Positions 9,693 through 17,388 of a stretch of DNA of 23,876 bases are shown here, piece by piece (positions within the stretch are counted from its first letter, which is position 1; each line of letters begins with the position of its first letter). Source of the DNA: DATAYA01 sp036272815 (lineage in GTDB: Bacteria > Pseudomonadota > Alphaproteobacteria > Acetobacterales > Acetobacteraceae). The notes beneath the pieces were generated by a model. That model saw only the letters and a list, made by a program, of their open reading frames with translations. It made no database searches and was not told where the DNA came from. A program made the position numbers and the translations under genes. The stretch spans positions 1 to 23,876 of the forward strand of contig DATAYA010000219.1 of the NCBI GenBank assembly GCA_036272815.1, in the 5' to 3' direction.

Positions 9693-11264
9693 CTAGCCTT
9701 GCGCGACCGCCGCCGACCAGGGCGAGGCGACGTCGCTGATCCCCTCGCACATGCCGTCGTGGCGGACAATGATGTTGGGACAGGCGAAGTTGATCGGCAT
9801 GACGTCGCGGCTGACAACCTCCACGGGGCCGACCGCACGCAGCGCCGCGATCACCGCCTCGGGCAGCATCCGGTCGGCACTGGCACCCTCGGGGCTGGAG
9901 ACGTCGATTCGCGGATGGTGCGCCGCCGCCTCCAGCGTCATGCCGAAATCGGCGATGTAGGTCATCATCTGGAACACTGCGGCGAGAATGCGCCGGCCGC
10001 CGGAGGCGCCGCCGGCCAGCACCGGTGCCGCGCCCTCGCGCAGGATGATCGGCAGCATGTTGGTGAGCGGCCGCTTGCCGGGCGCGATCGAATTCGGCTG
10101 TCCCGGGCGCGGGTCGAACCACATCACGCCGTTGTTCATCAGCACGCCCGACCGCGGCAGCACCACGCGGCTGCCCATCGAGGAGAGCAGTGTCGTGGTC
10201 ACCGCCACCATCATGCCGTCGGCATCGCATGTGGTCAGGTGGGTCGTGCAGCTCTCGGCGGCTTTCGGCTCCGTGTCGCCGAGGCCCTCAAGCCGTTCGG
10301 CATAGGCGCGGCCCATAGCACTCGCGGCTGCCACATACCACGCCGCGTCCGGCTTCGCGCCATAGGGCGCATCGCGCATCAGCTCCAGCACGCGCGCGAG
10401 CGTCGGCGCCGCGGTCAGCCCGCCGGCCGTCTGCAGCATCCGCCCGCGCCAGGGCACCTCCGTCGCGTCGCGCACGCTGGCTTTGCAGCCGCGGAGATCG
10501 TCGGCGTCGAGCACGGCACCCGCCTCGCGGCAATCCTCCGCGATCAGGGCGGCGGTCTCGCCCTCATAGAAGTCGCGAAAACCGTTGCGCGCCAGCCGCT
10601 CCAGCGTTTCGGGGAGGCGCCCTAGGGTGAAGAAGCCGGGCACGCCCTGATAGGGTGCGACCGGCGGCAGGCCGTCCGGCAGGTAGATGCGGGCGCTCTC
10701 CGGATAGTGCCGCAGCACGGATGCGGAGGTGGCGACCTTGAGCGTCGTGAACCAGTCGCCCGGCAGCCCGCGCCGCGCCAGGGCCAGCGCCGGTGCGATC
10801 ACCTCGGAGAGCGGCAGCCGCCCCCAGCGCGCGTGCATCTCGGCAAGGCCTGCGGGCGCCGATGGGATCGCGAAGGAGAGCGGGCCGTGGATGTTGGTGT
10901 CGCCCTCTACCTCCGGCCAGGAGAACAGATCCTGCTTCATCCGGCCGGTGAGCCGGAAATGGCCTGCATCGAGCCGGCGCGGCGAACGCGGGCCGAAATC
11001 CACCACCTTCGCCCGGCGCTCGCCCGCCGGATGCACCAGCGCGAAGCCGATGCCGCCCAGTCCCGAGTTCCACGGCTCCAGCGTCGTCAAGGCCAGCGCG
11101 GTCGCCACCGCCGCATCGGCCGCGTTGCCGCCGGCATCCAGCACCGCGACGCCGGCCTGCGCGGCACCGCGCGCCTGGCTCACCACCATCCCGCGCCTGC
11201 CGCTCGCGGCCGGCTTGGCGAGCTGCCAGTTCTGCGTCAGGTGCGGCGGCGGATCGTATTGCAT
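9693..11264 (-). CDS. ggt: Gamma-glutamyltransferase family protein
   Basis: This 523-residue Ntn-hydrolase is made as a precursor that cleaves itself before the catalytic Thr. The N-terminal block has GGNAADAAVATALAL. The processing site is likely before Thr340 in SCTTHLTTCDADG, followed by VAVTTTLLSSMGS and GVLMNNGVMWF. The oxyanion segment reads ASGGRRI. Differences from E. coli GGT are DFGPRSP where DFRE holds the glutamate-binding Arg, and PLTNM where PLSSM holds Ser462-Ser463. Hydrolase activity or a different acyl substrate is therefore possible. No signal peptide is seen, unlike periplasmic GGTs. ATG at 11264 has AGAGGA upstream; ATG at 11294 is an alternative. It is the first gene of a four-gene operon. 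Confidence 0.88.
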   Translation of the reverse strand: MQYDPPPHLTQNWQLAKPAASGRRGMVVSQARGAAQAGVAVLDAGGNAADAAVATALALTTLEPWNSGLGGIGFALVHPAGERRAKVVDFGPRSPRRLDAGHFRLTGRMKQDLFSWPEVEGDTNIHGPLSFAIPSAPAGLAEMHARWGRLPLSEVIAPALALARRGLPGDWFTTLKVATSASVLRHYPESARIYLPDGLPPVAPYQGVPGFFTLGRLPETLERLARNGFRDFYEGETAALIAEDCREAGAVLDADDLRGCKASVRDATEVPWRGRMLQTAGGLTAAPTLARVLELMRDAPYGAKPDAAWYVAAASAMGRAYAERLEGLGDTEPKAAESCTTHLTTCDADGMMVAVTTTLLSSMGSRVVLPRSGVLMNNGVMWFDPRPGQPNSIAPGKRPLTNMLPIILREGAAPVLAGGASGGRRILAAVFQMMTYIADFGMTLEAAAHHPRIDVSSPEGASADRMLPEAVIAALRAVGPVEVVSRDVMPINFACPNIIVRHDGMCEGISDVASPWSAAVAQG

Positions 11265-11336
11265 CGCGGCGTCCTCTGGTTCGGGCGCGCGCATCGTCGG
11301 ACGGATCACCCTGCCGGGCAAGCGTCGGCATGCAAC

Positions 11337-11364
11337 CCGGGATTGGCGGGCCGGGATTGGCGGG
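11337..11364. repeat. Tandem 14-bp direct repeat upstream of ggt
   Basis: CCGGGATTGGCGGG occurs twice without a gap (11337-11350, 11351-11364). It lies in the 114-bp space between the aldo/keto reductase pseudogene and the ggt start, 73-100 bp upstream of the ggt ATG. It could be a duplicated operator or a simple slippage duplication. Confidence 0.5.
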
Positions 11365-11378
11365 GCTCCCGACCCGCT

Positions 11379-12393
11379 TCAGCGGCGAATCGCGGCCCAC
11401 CCCGGGGTGGTCGGTGCAAGCCGTTTAACGGCCGGATCGTCCGGTCCCATCCAGTCTGCGTGGCGCGCGGTTTCGTCGAAATGGGCCGAGCTCTTGAACA
11501 GCTCGTAGGTGCCTTCCTGCGCCGGCCGCTCGGTCTTCTGCAGCAGCGCGGCGAGCTGCGCACCCGCAGCGGCTGGAAGCTGTTGGCAACTTTGAAGGCC
11601 TGATCGAGAACTTCCGGCTTGTCGATGCCGGTGATGACCACCGAGGTCGGCAGGCTGAGCGAATAGGTGAGGCATTCGAACGCGGTCAGCGCGCCGCTCT
11701 TGAGGATGATCTTGTCGCCCATCGACTTCATCCCCAGCACACCGATCTACGGCGCCACCAGCCGCGGCAGGACCACGTGGGCGAAGCTGCGCCAATGTGC
11801 GTCCATCACGTTGAGCGGCATCTGCACCGTATCGAAACGGAAGCCGCGCCGCTCGGCGACGTCGAGCATGTAGGTGTGGATGCGGGTCCTTGTGGCCGGT
11901 GAAGCCGATGAACCGCAGTTTGCCTGCCTTCTTCGCCGCAAGCGCCGCCTCCAGGGCACCCCCCTCGCGGAAAATACGGTCGGGATCGTCGTAGCGGAGG
12001 ATCTCGTGGAACTGCAGGAGGTCGAGGTGATCGGTGCGCGGCCGCGTCGGGCTCTCGTTGATCTGCGCGGCCGCCGTCATCCATGCAGGTGATGCCGCGG
12101 TCGATCGCCGCATGCATCAGCTTGACGGCCTCGTCATGCGTGACCGGCGGGCGCACGATGTGCGAACCGCCCAGCCCGATCGCCGAAACCGTCTCGCCGG
12201 TACGGCCAAGCTTGCGATACAGCATCTCGCCGCGCTGCTCGCCGACGTCGCTCACCAGCGGCAGCGCGCCGGCCTCGTCGCCCATCGGCGATGCCGGATA
12301 CGGCGGCCCCGCCTGCTGCGCCATCGCGGCACCCGGGGCGGTCTCGGCGATGCCGGTCGTGACCGCACCCGTCAGACGCCTGCGCCGTTCCAT
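11379..12393 (-). pseudogene. Aldo/keto reductase pseudogene (Tat-type leader)
   Basis: Fragments in different frames match the intact aldo/keto reductase at 15241-16152 in order: LYRKLGRTGETVSAIGLGG, then TDHLDLLQFHEI, GKLRFIGFTGHKDP, GFRFDTVQMPLNVMDAH, GVLGMKSMGDK, VVITGID and FKSSAHFDE. Four lesions are visible. A deletion near 12072-12080 removes roughly 35-40 codons, including the catalytic Tyr and Lys. There is a frameshift near 11884, an in-frame TAG at 11747-11749, and a frameshift near 11570. The original start is probably ATG at 12393, with AGGAGG seven bases upstream. It begins a leader with RRRR, a weakly hydrophobic stretch and an AMA-Q cleavage-like site, suggesting an exported ancestor. 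Sequencing error could explain single shifts but not the deletion. Confidence 0.88.
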
Positions 12394-12476
12394 CCGCCAT
12401 CCTCCTGTGCCCCGGCCTGCTGCGTCCCTGCGGCAACGCGCGCCGCGGGACTGTTCCGCAATCCCGGCGAGTTGAG

Positions 12477-12495
12477 CGCAACTGCCACGGTTGCG
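12477..12495. promoter_or_regulatory. Inverted repeat in the larC upstream region
   Basis: Six-base arms CGCAAC (12477-12482) and GTTGCG (12490-12495) surround a seven-base spacer in the 139-bp space between larC and the divergent pseudogene. It lies 37 bp upstream of the larC start, a plausible operator position. No known regulator site is recognised. Confidence 0.25.
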
Positions 12496-12532
12496 GCGCG
12501 TCATCGTCCGGGCCAGCGGAGCCGCGCCCCGA

Positions 12533-13723
12533 ATGCAGCACATCCATCTCGATCCCGTTGGGGGCGTGGCCGGCGACATGATCATCGCCGCCCTGCTCGA
12601 TGCCTGGCCGGAGCAGGAGGCGCCCGTGATCCGCGCGGCCGAGACGGTGGCGGGTGTCTCCGCCCGTCTGCTCCGCCACGACGACGGCGTGCTGACCGGC
12701 GCGCGGTTCCGGGTAGCGGAGGCCGACCACGATCACCACGCCCACGCCGCCTGGCGTGACATCCGCGCCCGGCTGCACGCCGCAAGCCTGCCGCCCGCCA
12801 TCCGCGATCACGCGCTCGCGATCTTCGCCCTGCTCGCGGACGCCGAGGCGCGAATACACGGCTGCGCGGCGGACGAGGTGACGTTCCACGAGGTCGGCGC
12901 CGCGGACTCGATCGCCGACATCGTGGGCGCCGCGGTGCTGATCGCCGCCGCCGGCGCGGGTGCGACCTGGTCGGTCGCCGCACTGCCGCTCGGTGCCGGC
13001 CGGATCGAGACCGCGCACGGCACCATGCCGGTCCCGGCACCGGCGACGGCGCTGCTGCTGGAGGGCTTCGAGACGATCGATGACGGGATCGCCGGCGAGC
13101 GGGTCACGCCGACCGGTGCCGCGATCCTGCGGCACCTCTGCCGCGCGCCGGCGCCGTCCGGGCCGCGGCGTCTGCGCCAGAGCGGCATCGGCTTCGGCAC
13201 GCGGCGCCTGCCGGGGATCAGCAACTGCCTGCGCGCCCTGGTGTTCGAGCGGATGTCATCGCAACCCGCCACCGGCCATCGGGAGCTTGCCGTGATCGCC
13301 TTCGAGGTTGACGACCAATCCGCCGAGGACCTCGCCAGCGGGCTCGACCGGGTGCGCGCGCTGCCCGGCATCCACGACGTGCTGCAGATGCCGGCCTTCG
13401 GCAAGAAGGGCCGGATGGCTGCGCATGTGCAGGTGCTCGCCCGCCCCGACGCGCTCGACGCCGCGACCGACGCCTGTTTCGCCGAGACGACGACGATCGG
13501 CCTGCGCATCCAGATCGTGCGTGGCCTCACTCTGCCGCGCTCCAGCACGGAGGTCGCGGTCAGCGGGCATCGGTTGCGGGTGAAGCTCGCCGAGCGCCCC
13601 GGCGGGCGGACCGGCAAGGCGGAATCCGACGACGTGCTGCGCCTCGCCGGCCACGCCACACGCGCCCGGCTCCGCCGCCAAGCCGAGCAGGAAGCGGAAC
13701 AGGACGTTGGGCGGACCCGCTGA
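12533..13723 (+). CDS. larC: Nickel-pincer cofactor biosynthesis protein LarC
   Basis: LarC is the CTP-dependent nickel insertase (cyclometallase) that places Ni into pyridinium-3,5-bisthiocarboxylic acid mononucleotide. That yields the nickel-pincer nucleotide cofactor of lactate racemase and other LarA-family enzymes. The 396-residue product starts with the family signature HIHLDPVGGVAGDMIIAALLD. A His-rich stretch DHDHHAHAAW near residues 64-73 is followed by DEVTFHEVGAADSIADIVG and the ITPTGAAIL-like VTPTGAAILRHL. The C-terminal domain includes LQMPAFGKKGRMAAHVQVL. It is one continuous frame, not split into larC1/larC2 as in Lactiplantibacillus plantarum. ATG at 12533 is the first Met at the conserved motif. 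It is the first gene of a lar operon. Confidence 0.93.
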   Translation: MQHIHLDPVGGVAGDMIIAALLDAWPEQEAPVIRAAETVAGVSARLLRHDDGVLTGARFRVAEADHDHHAHAAWRDIRARLHAASLPPAIRDHALAIFALLADAEARIHGCAADEVTFHEVGAADSIADIVGAAVLIAAAGAGATWSVAALPLGAGRIETAHGTMPVPAPATALLLEGFETIDDGIAGERVTPTGAAILRHLCRAPAPSGPRRLRQSGIGFGTRRLPGISNCLRALVFERMSSQPATGHRELAVIAFEVDDQSAEDLASGLDRVRALPGIHDVLQMPAFGKKGRMAAHVQVLARPDALDAATDACFAETTTIGLRIQIVRGLTLPRSSTEVAVSGHRLRVKLAERPGGRTGKAESDDVLRLAGHATRARLRRQAEQEAEQDVGRTR

Positions 13724-13724
13724 G

Positions 13725-14525
13725 ATGGACCCGCTCGACCGGCTCGGCGCCGTCCTCGACGGGTTCGATGCAATCGCGGTGGCGGTCAGCGGCGGTGTCG
13801 ACAGCCTCACCCTCGCCGCCGCCGCCCATGCTCGCCACGGCGCCCGCGCCCGCGCCTGGCACGCGACCTCGCCCGCGGTGCCGGCCGAGGCGACGGCAAG
13901 GACGCGCGCGCTCGCGGCCGCTCGCAGCTGGGCGCTCACCGTGTTCGATGCCGGCGAGTTTTCTGACCCGTCCTATCGCGCCAATCCCGCCGACCGCTGC
14001 TTCTTCTGCAAGACCAACCTCTATGGCGCGATCGCCGCGCGCACTGGCGATCCGATCGCCTCGGGCACCAATCTCGACGATCTCGGCGACTGGCGCCCCG
14101 GGCTGCGCGCGGCCGCCGAGCACGGCGTCCGCCATCCCTTCGTCGAGGCCGGCATCGACAAGGCGGAGGTGCGCCGCCTCGCCGCCCGCCTCGGGCTGGG
14201 CGCTGTCGCCGAGCTTCCGGCCTCACCCTGCCTCTCCAGCCGCATCGAGACCGGGCGGCCCATCGACCCGGCCGAGCTCGCCTTGGTCCACGACGCGGAA
14301 CGCACCATCGCCGCCGCGCTGGAGCCGCGCACCGTGCGCTGCCGGCTGCGCGCCGGCGGCATCGTGATCGAGCTGGACGAGGACGCGCTCGCCCGGCTGG
14401 ACGGGCCGCTTCGCGAGCAACTGCATGCACGGCTGACGGACATGGTGTGCGCAGCCCGGCTCGTGCGCCCGGTCTCGTTCGCACCCTATCGCATGGGCAG
14501 CGCCTTCCTGCGGCCGGCGCCATGA
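13725..14525 (+). CDS. larE: Pyridinium-3,5-biscarboxylate sulfur transferase LarE
   Basis: LarE is an ATP-dependent PP-loop enzyme that adenylates and then sulfurates both carboxylates of the LarB product. The 266-residue protein has the PP-loop SGGVDS at residues 22-27 and GTNLDDLGDWRPGLRAA, matching the nucleotide region. Cys169 in PASPCLSSRIETGRPI corresponds to Cys176 of L. plantarum LarE, which gives up its own sulfur. Two more cysteines (Cys92, Cys95 in RCFFCK) are present, so an iron-sulfur-dependent, non-sacrificial mechanism is possible; this is inference. ATG at 13725 starts one base after the larC stop; a TTG at 13707 is an alternative. It overlaps larB by four bases. Confidence 0.93.
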   Translation: MDPLDRLGAVLDGFDAIAVAVSGGVDSLTLAAAAHARHGARARAWHATSPAVPAEATARTRALAAARSWALTVFDAGEFSDPSYRANPADRCFFCKTNLYGAIAARTGDPIASGTNLDDLGDWRPGLRAAAEHGVRHPFVEAGIDKAEVRRLAARLGLGAVAELPASPCLSSRIETGRPIDPAELALVHDAERTIAAALEPRTVRCRLRAGGIVIELDEDALARLDGPLREQLHARLTDMVCAARLVRPVSFAPYRMGSAFLRPAP

Positions 14526-15244
14526 TCGGACCCGTCGAACCAGCGACGGCCGAGCACGTCATGGCCGAGCACGTCATGGCCGAGCACGTCATGGACTGGC
14601 ACCGCGCCACCCGCATCGGCTTCGGCGAGGCGGTGTATTGCGCCGGCAAGTCGGCGGCCCAGATCGGCGCGATCCTCGACGATGCGCAGGCGCGCGATGC
14701 GGCGCTGCTGCTGACCCGGCTGGACAGTTCGCGCGTCGACGCCCTGCCGCGCTGGCAGCAATCGGCACTCGACTTCGATCCCGCTTCGCGCACCGCGATC
14801 TTCGGCGCCCCCGCACGGCCGCGGGACTCCGAGCCGGTCGCGATCGTCACCGCCGGAACCTCGGACGTTCCGGTTGCACGCGAGGCGCTGCGCACGCTCG
14901 CCTTCAGCGGACAGTCGGGGCTGCTGATCGCCGATGTCGGTGTCGCGGGACTGTGGCGGCTGCTGGCGCGCGCGGACGAGTTGCGCCGGACGCGGGTGCT
15001 GATCGTCTGCGCCGGGATGGACGCGGCGCTACCCAGCGTTGTCGCGGGCCTGGTGCCGGGCTGCGTGATCGCGGTGCCGACCTCGGTCGGCTACGGCGTC
15101 GCGGCCGGCGGCCGCGCCGCGCTGGACGCAATCCTGGCGAGTTGCGCGCCCGGCATCCTGACCGTCAATATCGACAACGGCTACGGCGCCGCCTGCGCGG
15201 CCCTCCGCGTGCTCGGCGCCGCCCCCAGGGAGGCAATCGCATGA
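14522..15244 (+). CDS. larB: Pyridinium-3,5-biscarboxylate mononucleotide synthase LarB
   Basis: LarB carboxylates nicotinic acid adenine dinucleotide and releases AMP, the first committed step to the nickel-pincer cofactor. The 240-residue product has the N-terminal IGFGEAVYCAGKS block and a PurE-like C-terminal domain with VTAGTSDVPVAREA, VIAVPTSVGYG and NIDNGYGAACAA. Cys225 is the likely counterpart of the Cys that forms a covalent substrate adduct in characterised LarB. The start at 14522 overlaps the larE stop (ATGA). The first 23 residues contain a threefold AEHVM repeat, absent from typical LarB. The conserved protein could equally begin at the ATG at 14591 (MDWHRATRIGF). The stop overlaps the next gene by four bases. 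Confidence 0.92.
   Translation: MIGPVEPATAEHVMAEHVMAEHVMDWHRATRIGFGEAVYCAGKSAAQIGAILDDAQARDAALLLTRLDSSRVDALPRWQQSALDFDPASRTAIFGAPARPRDSEPVAIVTAGTSDVPVAREALRTLAFSGQSGLLIADVGVAGLWRLLARADELRRTRVLIVCAGMDAALPSVVAGLVPGCVIAVPTSVGYGVAAGGRAALDAILASCAPGILTVNIDNGYGAACAALRVLGAAPREAIA
14549..14593 (+). repeat. larB: Threefold 15-bp tandem repeat in the larB 5' end
   Basis: GCCGAGCACGTCATG occurs three times in a row with no mismatch (14549-14563, 14564-14578, 14579-14593). The unit is a multiple of three, so copy number can vary without shifting the frame. Each copy ends in an in-frame ATG and encodes AEHVM. Confidence 0.9.
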
Positions 15245-16152
15245 GCAGCGCCGCACCCATCCCCCGCCGCCCACTCGGCCGCACCGGAGAGAGCGTCTCC
15301 TGCCTCGGCGTCGGCGGCTTCCATCTGAGCATGCCATCCCAGCCGGAGGCGTTGCGCATCATCCATGCCGCGATCGACGCCGGCATCGACTTCCTCGACA
15401 ATTGCTGGTCCTACGCCGAGGGGGAGAGCGAGCGGCGGATGGGCCTCGCACTGCGCGGCGGCTGGCGCAACCGCGCGTTCCTGATGACCAAGATCGACGG
15501 CCGCACCGCCGCCGCCGCGACCGCGCAGCTTGAGCAATCGCTTTCGCGCCTGGGCACCGACCATCTCGACCTGCTGCAATTCCACGAGATCATCCGTGAC
15601 AGCGACCCAGACCGCATCTTCGCCGCCGGTGGCGCGCTCGAGGCGGTGCTGCGCGCGCGCGAGCAGGGCAAACTCCGCTTCATCGGCTTCACCGGCCACA
15701 AGAGCCCGATGATCCACCGCAAGATGCTGCGGACCGCCGCCGCAAACGGCTTCCGCTTCGACACGGTGCAGATGCCGCTCAACGTGATGGACGCGCACCA
15801 CGACAGCTTCGAGAAATTGGTGCTGCCGGAGCTGGTCGCCGACGAGGTCGGCGTGCTGGGCATGAAGCCGATGGGCGATCCGTTCATCCTTGACAGCCAC
15901 GCCGCGAGCGCGGTCGAGTGCCTGCACTACGCGATGAGCCTGCCGGTCAGCGTCACCATCACGGGGATCGACGCCATACGCATCCTCGATCAGGCCATCG
16001 CGATCGGCCGCGGCTTCCAGCCGCTCACGGCGGCCGAGCGGGCCGCGCTGCTCGCGCGCACGGCAAGTGCGGCGAAGGGTGGCCGGTTCGAGCGCTACAA
16101 GTCGAGCCAGCATTTCGACAGCACCGTCAAGCACCCGGAATATCTCGGGTAG
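15241..16152 (+). CDS. Aldo/keto reductase
   Basis: This 303-residue NAD(P)H-dependent aldo/keto reductase probably interconverts a carbonyl and an alcohol. After the N-terminal PLGRTGESVSCLGVGG come the catalytic tetrad residues: Asp53 and Tyr58 in FLDNCWSYAEGESE, Lys84 in LMTKIDGR, and His116 in LLQFHEI. The rest of the barrel follows, with GKLRFIGFTGHKSP and FDTVQMPLNVMDAHHDSF. No leader peptide is seen, unlike the related pseudogene at 11379-12393. The ATG at 15241 overlaps the larB stop (ATGA), placing it firmly in the lar operon. It may act on the same hydroxy/oxo-acid pathway as an NPN enzyme, but its substrate is unknown. Confidence 0.9.
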   Translation: MSSAAPIPRRPLGRTGESVSCLGVGGFHLSMPSQPEALRIIHAAIDAGIDFLDNCWSYAEGESERRMGLALRGGWRNRAFLMTKIDGRTAAAATAQLEQSLSRLGTDHLDLLQFHEIIRDSDPDRIFAAGGALEAVLRAREQGKLRFIGFTGHKSPMIHRKMLRTAAANGFRFDTVQMPLNVMDAHHDSFEKLVLPELVADEVGVLGMKPMGDPFILDSHAASAVECLHYAMSLPVSVTITGIDAIRILDQAIAIGRGFQPLTAAERAALLARTASAAKGGRFERYKSSQHFDSTVKHPEYLG

Positions 16153-16229
16153 CGGCCACCGGGCATCGAGGCGCGAGGCAACCCACGCCAGCGGCCGGGC
16201 GTTCCGGGCGGTGAAGCGAGGGGGCGGGC

Positions 16230-16469
16230 ATGCAGAGCCTGGATGGCGTCGTCACTCTGGTGCAGGAGGGCCGCTTCCTGATGCAGTCCGACGCCGGGCC
16301 GTACCACGTCTTCATCCTCTCCCACGCCGCCGCCGCGGAACCCGACCAGCTCGCTGCCCTGCAACGCGATCAGGCGCGTGTCCGTGTCCGGTTCAAGCGC
16401 GGGCGCGATACGATCGCGATGGTTGCGCACCAAATCGAGCGTCTGCCCGGGCGAGCCGCAAGTGGCTGA
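16230..16469 (+). CDS. Small uncharacterised protein upstream of fdhB
   Basis: This is a 79-residue product I do not recognise. It has no signal peptide, membrane segment or Cys. Alternating hydrophobic residues (GVVTLVQEGRFLMQSDAG, YHVFILSH, ARVRVRFKRG) suggest a small beta-rich fold, perhaps barrel-like; this is inference. A purine-rich GAGGGGGCGGG sits just upstream of the ATG at 16230. Its stop overlaps the possible GTG start of fdhB by eight bases, so it is probably co-translated with the formate dehydrogenase subunits. The opposite strand reads as a longer frame but has no family resemblance. Confidence 0.7.
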   Translation: MQSLDGVVTLVQEGRFLMQSDAGPYHVFILSHAAAAEPDQLAALQRDQARVRVRFKRGRDTIAMVAHQIERLPGRAASG

Positions 16470-16476
16470 ATCGGGC

Positions 16477-17379
16477 ATGGCGGATGGGGGCCTGGCGCTC
16501 AGCCGGCGCGCGCTCGATTATCCAGCATCCGACCTCTCCGGCGTCATCCCCGACGAGGCGGAGCTGACCGCGGGCGTGCGCATCCGCGCCGGCCATTCCT
16601 ACGGCTTCTTCACCGACACCACGCTCTGCATCGGCTGCAAGGCGTGCGAGGTGGCCTGCAAGGAGTGGAACAATCTGCCGGCCGACCATGTCGGGATGAC
16701 GGGGGACAGCTACGACAACACCGGCCACCTCTCCGCCAACACCTGGCGGCACGTGGCGCTGATCGAGCGCGTCGCCGACCGGCCGACCGAGATGCGGCCG
16801 TTCCAGAGCGGCTGGCTGATGATGAGCGATGTGTGCAAGCACTGCCACAACGCGCCCTGCCTGGAGGCATGTCCGACCGGCGCGCTGTTCAAGACCGAGT
16901 TCGACACCGTCGTCGTGCAGCAGGACATCTGCAACGGCTGCGGGTATTGCGTGGCCGCCTGCCCGTTCGGCGTCGTCGATCTCAGCGCGGACGACGGCAA
17001 GGCGCATAAATGCACGCTCTGCTATGACCGTCTGAAGGGCGGGCTGGAACCGGCCTGCGCGAAATCCTGCCCGACGGATTCTATCTCCTTCGGTGAACTG
17101 CCGGAGCTGCACGCGCGCGCCGAGAAGCGGCTCGCCAAGCTGCACGAGATCGGCGTCTCCAGCGCCTATCTCTACGGCATGCCGGACGGGCCGGGAGCGA
17201 CGGGCGGCATCGGCCACCTCAACGCTTTTTTTCTCCTGACGGAGACGCCGGAGACCTACAACCTGCCGCGCGCGCCGACGCGGCCGGCGGATCGCGTGGC
17301 GCCCAGCCTCGCCGCCGGGCTCGCGACGGTCGCCGCACTGGCGATGACGGCGTTTGCCGTCTTCGCGCGCCGGACGTGA
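16477..17379 (+). CDS. fdhB: Formate dehydrogenase iron-sulfur (beta) subunit
   Basis: This is an FdnH-like electron-transfer subunit carrying four [4Fe-4S] clusters between the catalytic and membrane subunits. The cysteine groups are LCIGCKACEVACKEW, VCKHCHNAPCLEACPTGA, ICNGCGYCVAACPFGV and KCTLCYDRL with PACAKSCPTDSI, totalling 16 ligands. The tail contains one hydrophobic helix (SLAAGLATVAALAMTAFAVF) ending in ARRT, like the membrane anchor of E. coli FdnH. The start may be ATG at 16477 or GTG at 16462; the GTG would overlap the small gene upstream, and neither has a decisive Shine-Dalgarno sequence. The product is 300 or 305 residues. The membrane subunit gene follows after 9 nt. Confidence 0.92.
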   Translation: MADGGLALSRRALDYPASDLSGVIPDEAELTAGVRIRAGHSYGFFTDTTLCIGCKACEVACKEWNNLPADHVGMTGDSYDNTGHLSANTWRHVALIERVADRPTEMRPFQSGWLMMSDVCKHCHNAPCLEACPTGALFKTEFDTVVVQQDICNGCGYCVAACPFGVVDLSADDGKAHKCTLCYDRLKGGLEPACAKSCPTDSISFGELPELHARAEKRLAKLHEIGVSSAYLYGMPDGPGATGGIGHLNAFFLLTETPETYNLPRAPTRPADRVAPSLAAGLATVAALAMTAFAVFARRT

Positions 17380-17388
17380 AAGGACGCG

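Noticed and set aside
11379..12393. Explaining the broken aldo/keto reductase as sequencing error or programmed frameshifting
   Set aside because: One lesion is a deletion of about 35-40 codons covering the catalytic Tyr and Lys, and another is an in-frame TAG. These are not typical of either cause.
14549..14593. CRISPR-like repeat
   Set aside because: Three directly adjacent 15-bp units without spacers, inside a coding sequence; this is a simple tandem repeat.
14638..15240. Long extension upstream of the aldo/keto reductase
   Set aside because: It is an out-of-frame shadow of larB. The reductase start at 15241 overlaps the larB stop as ATGA.
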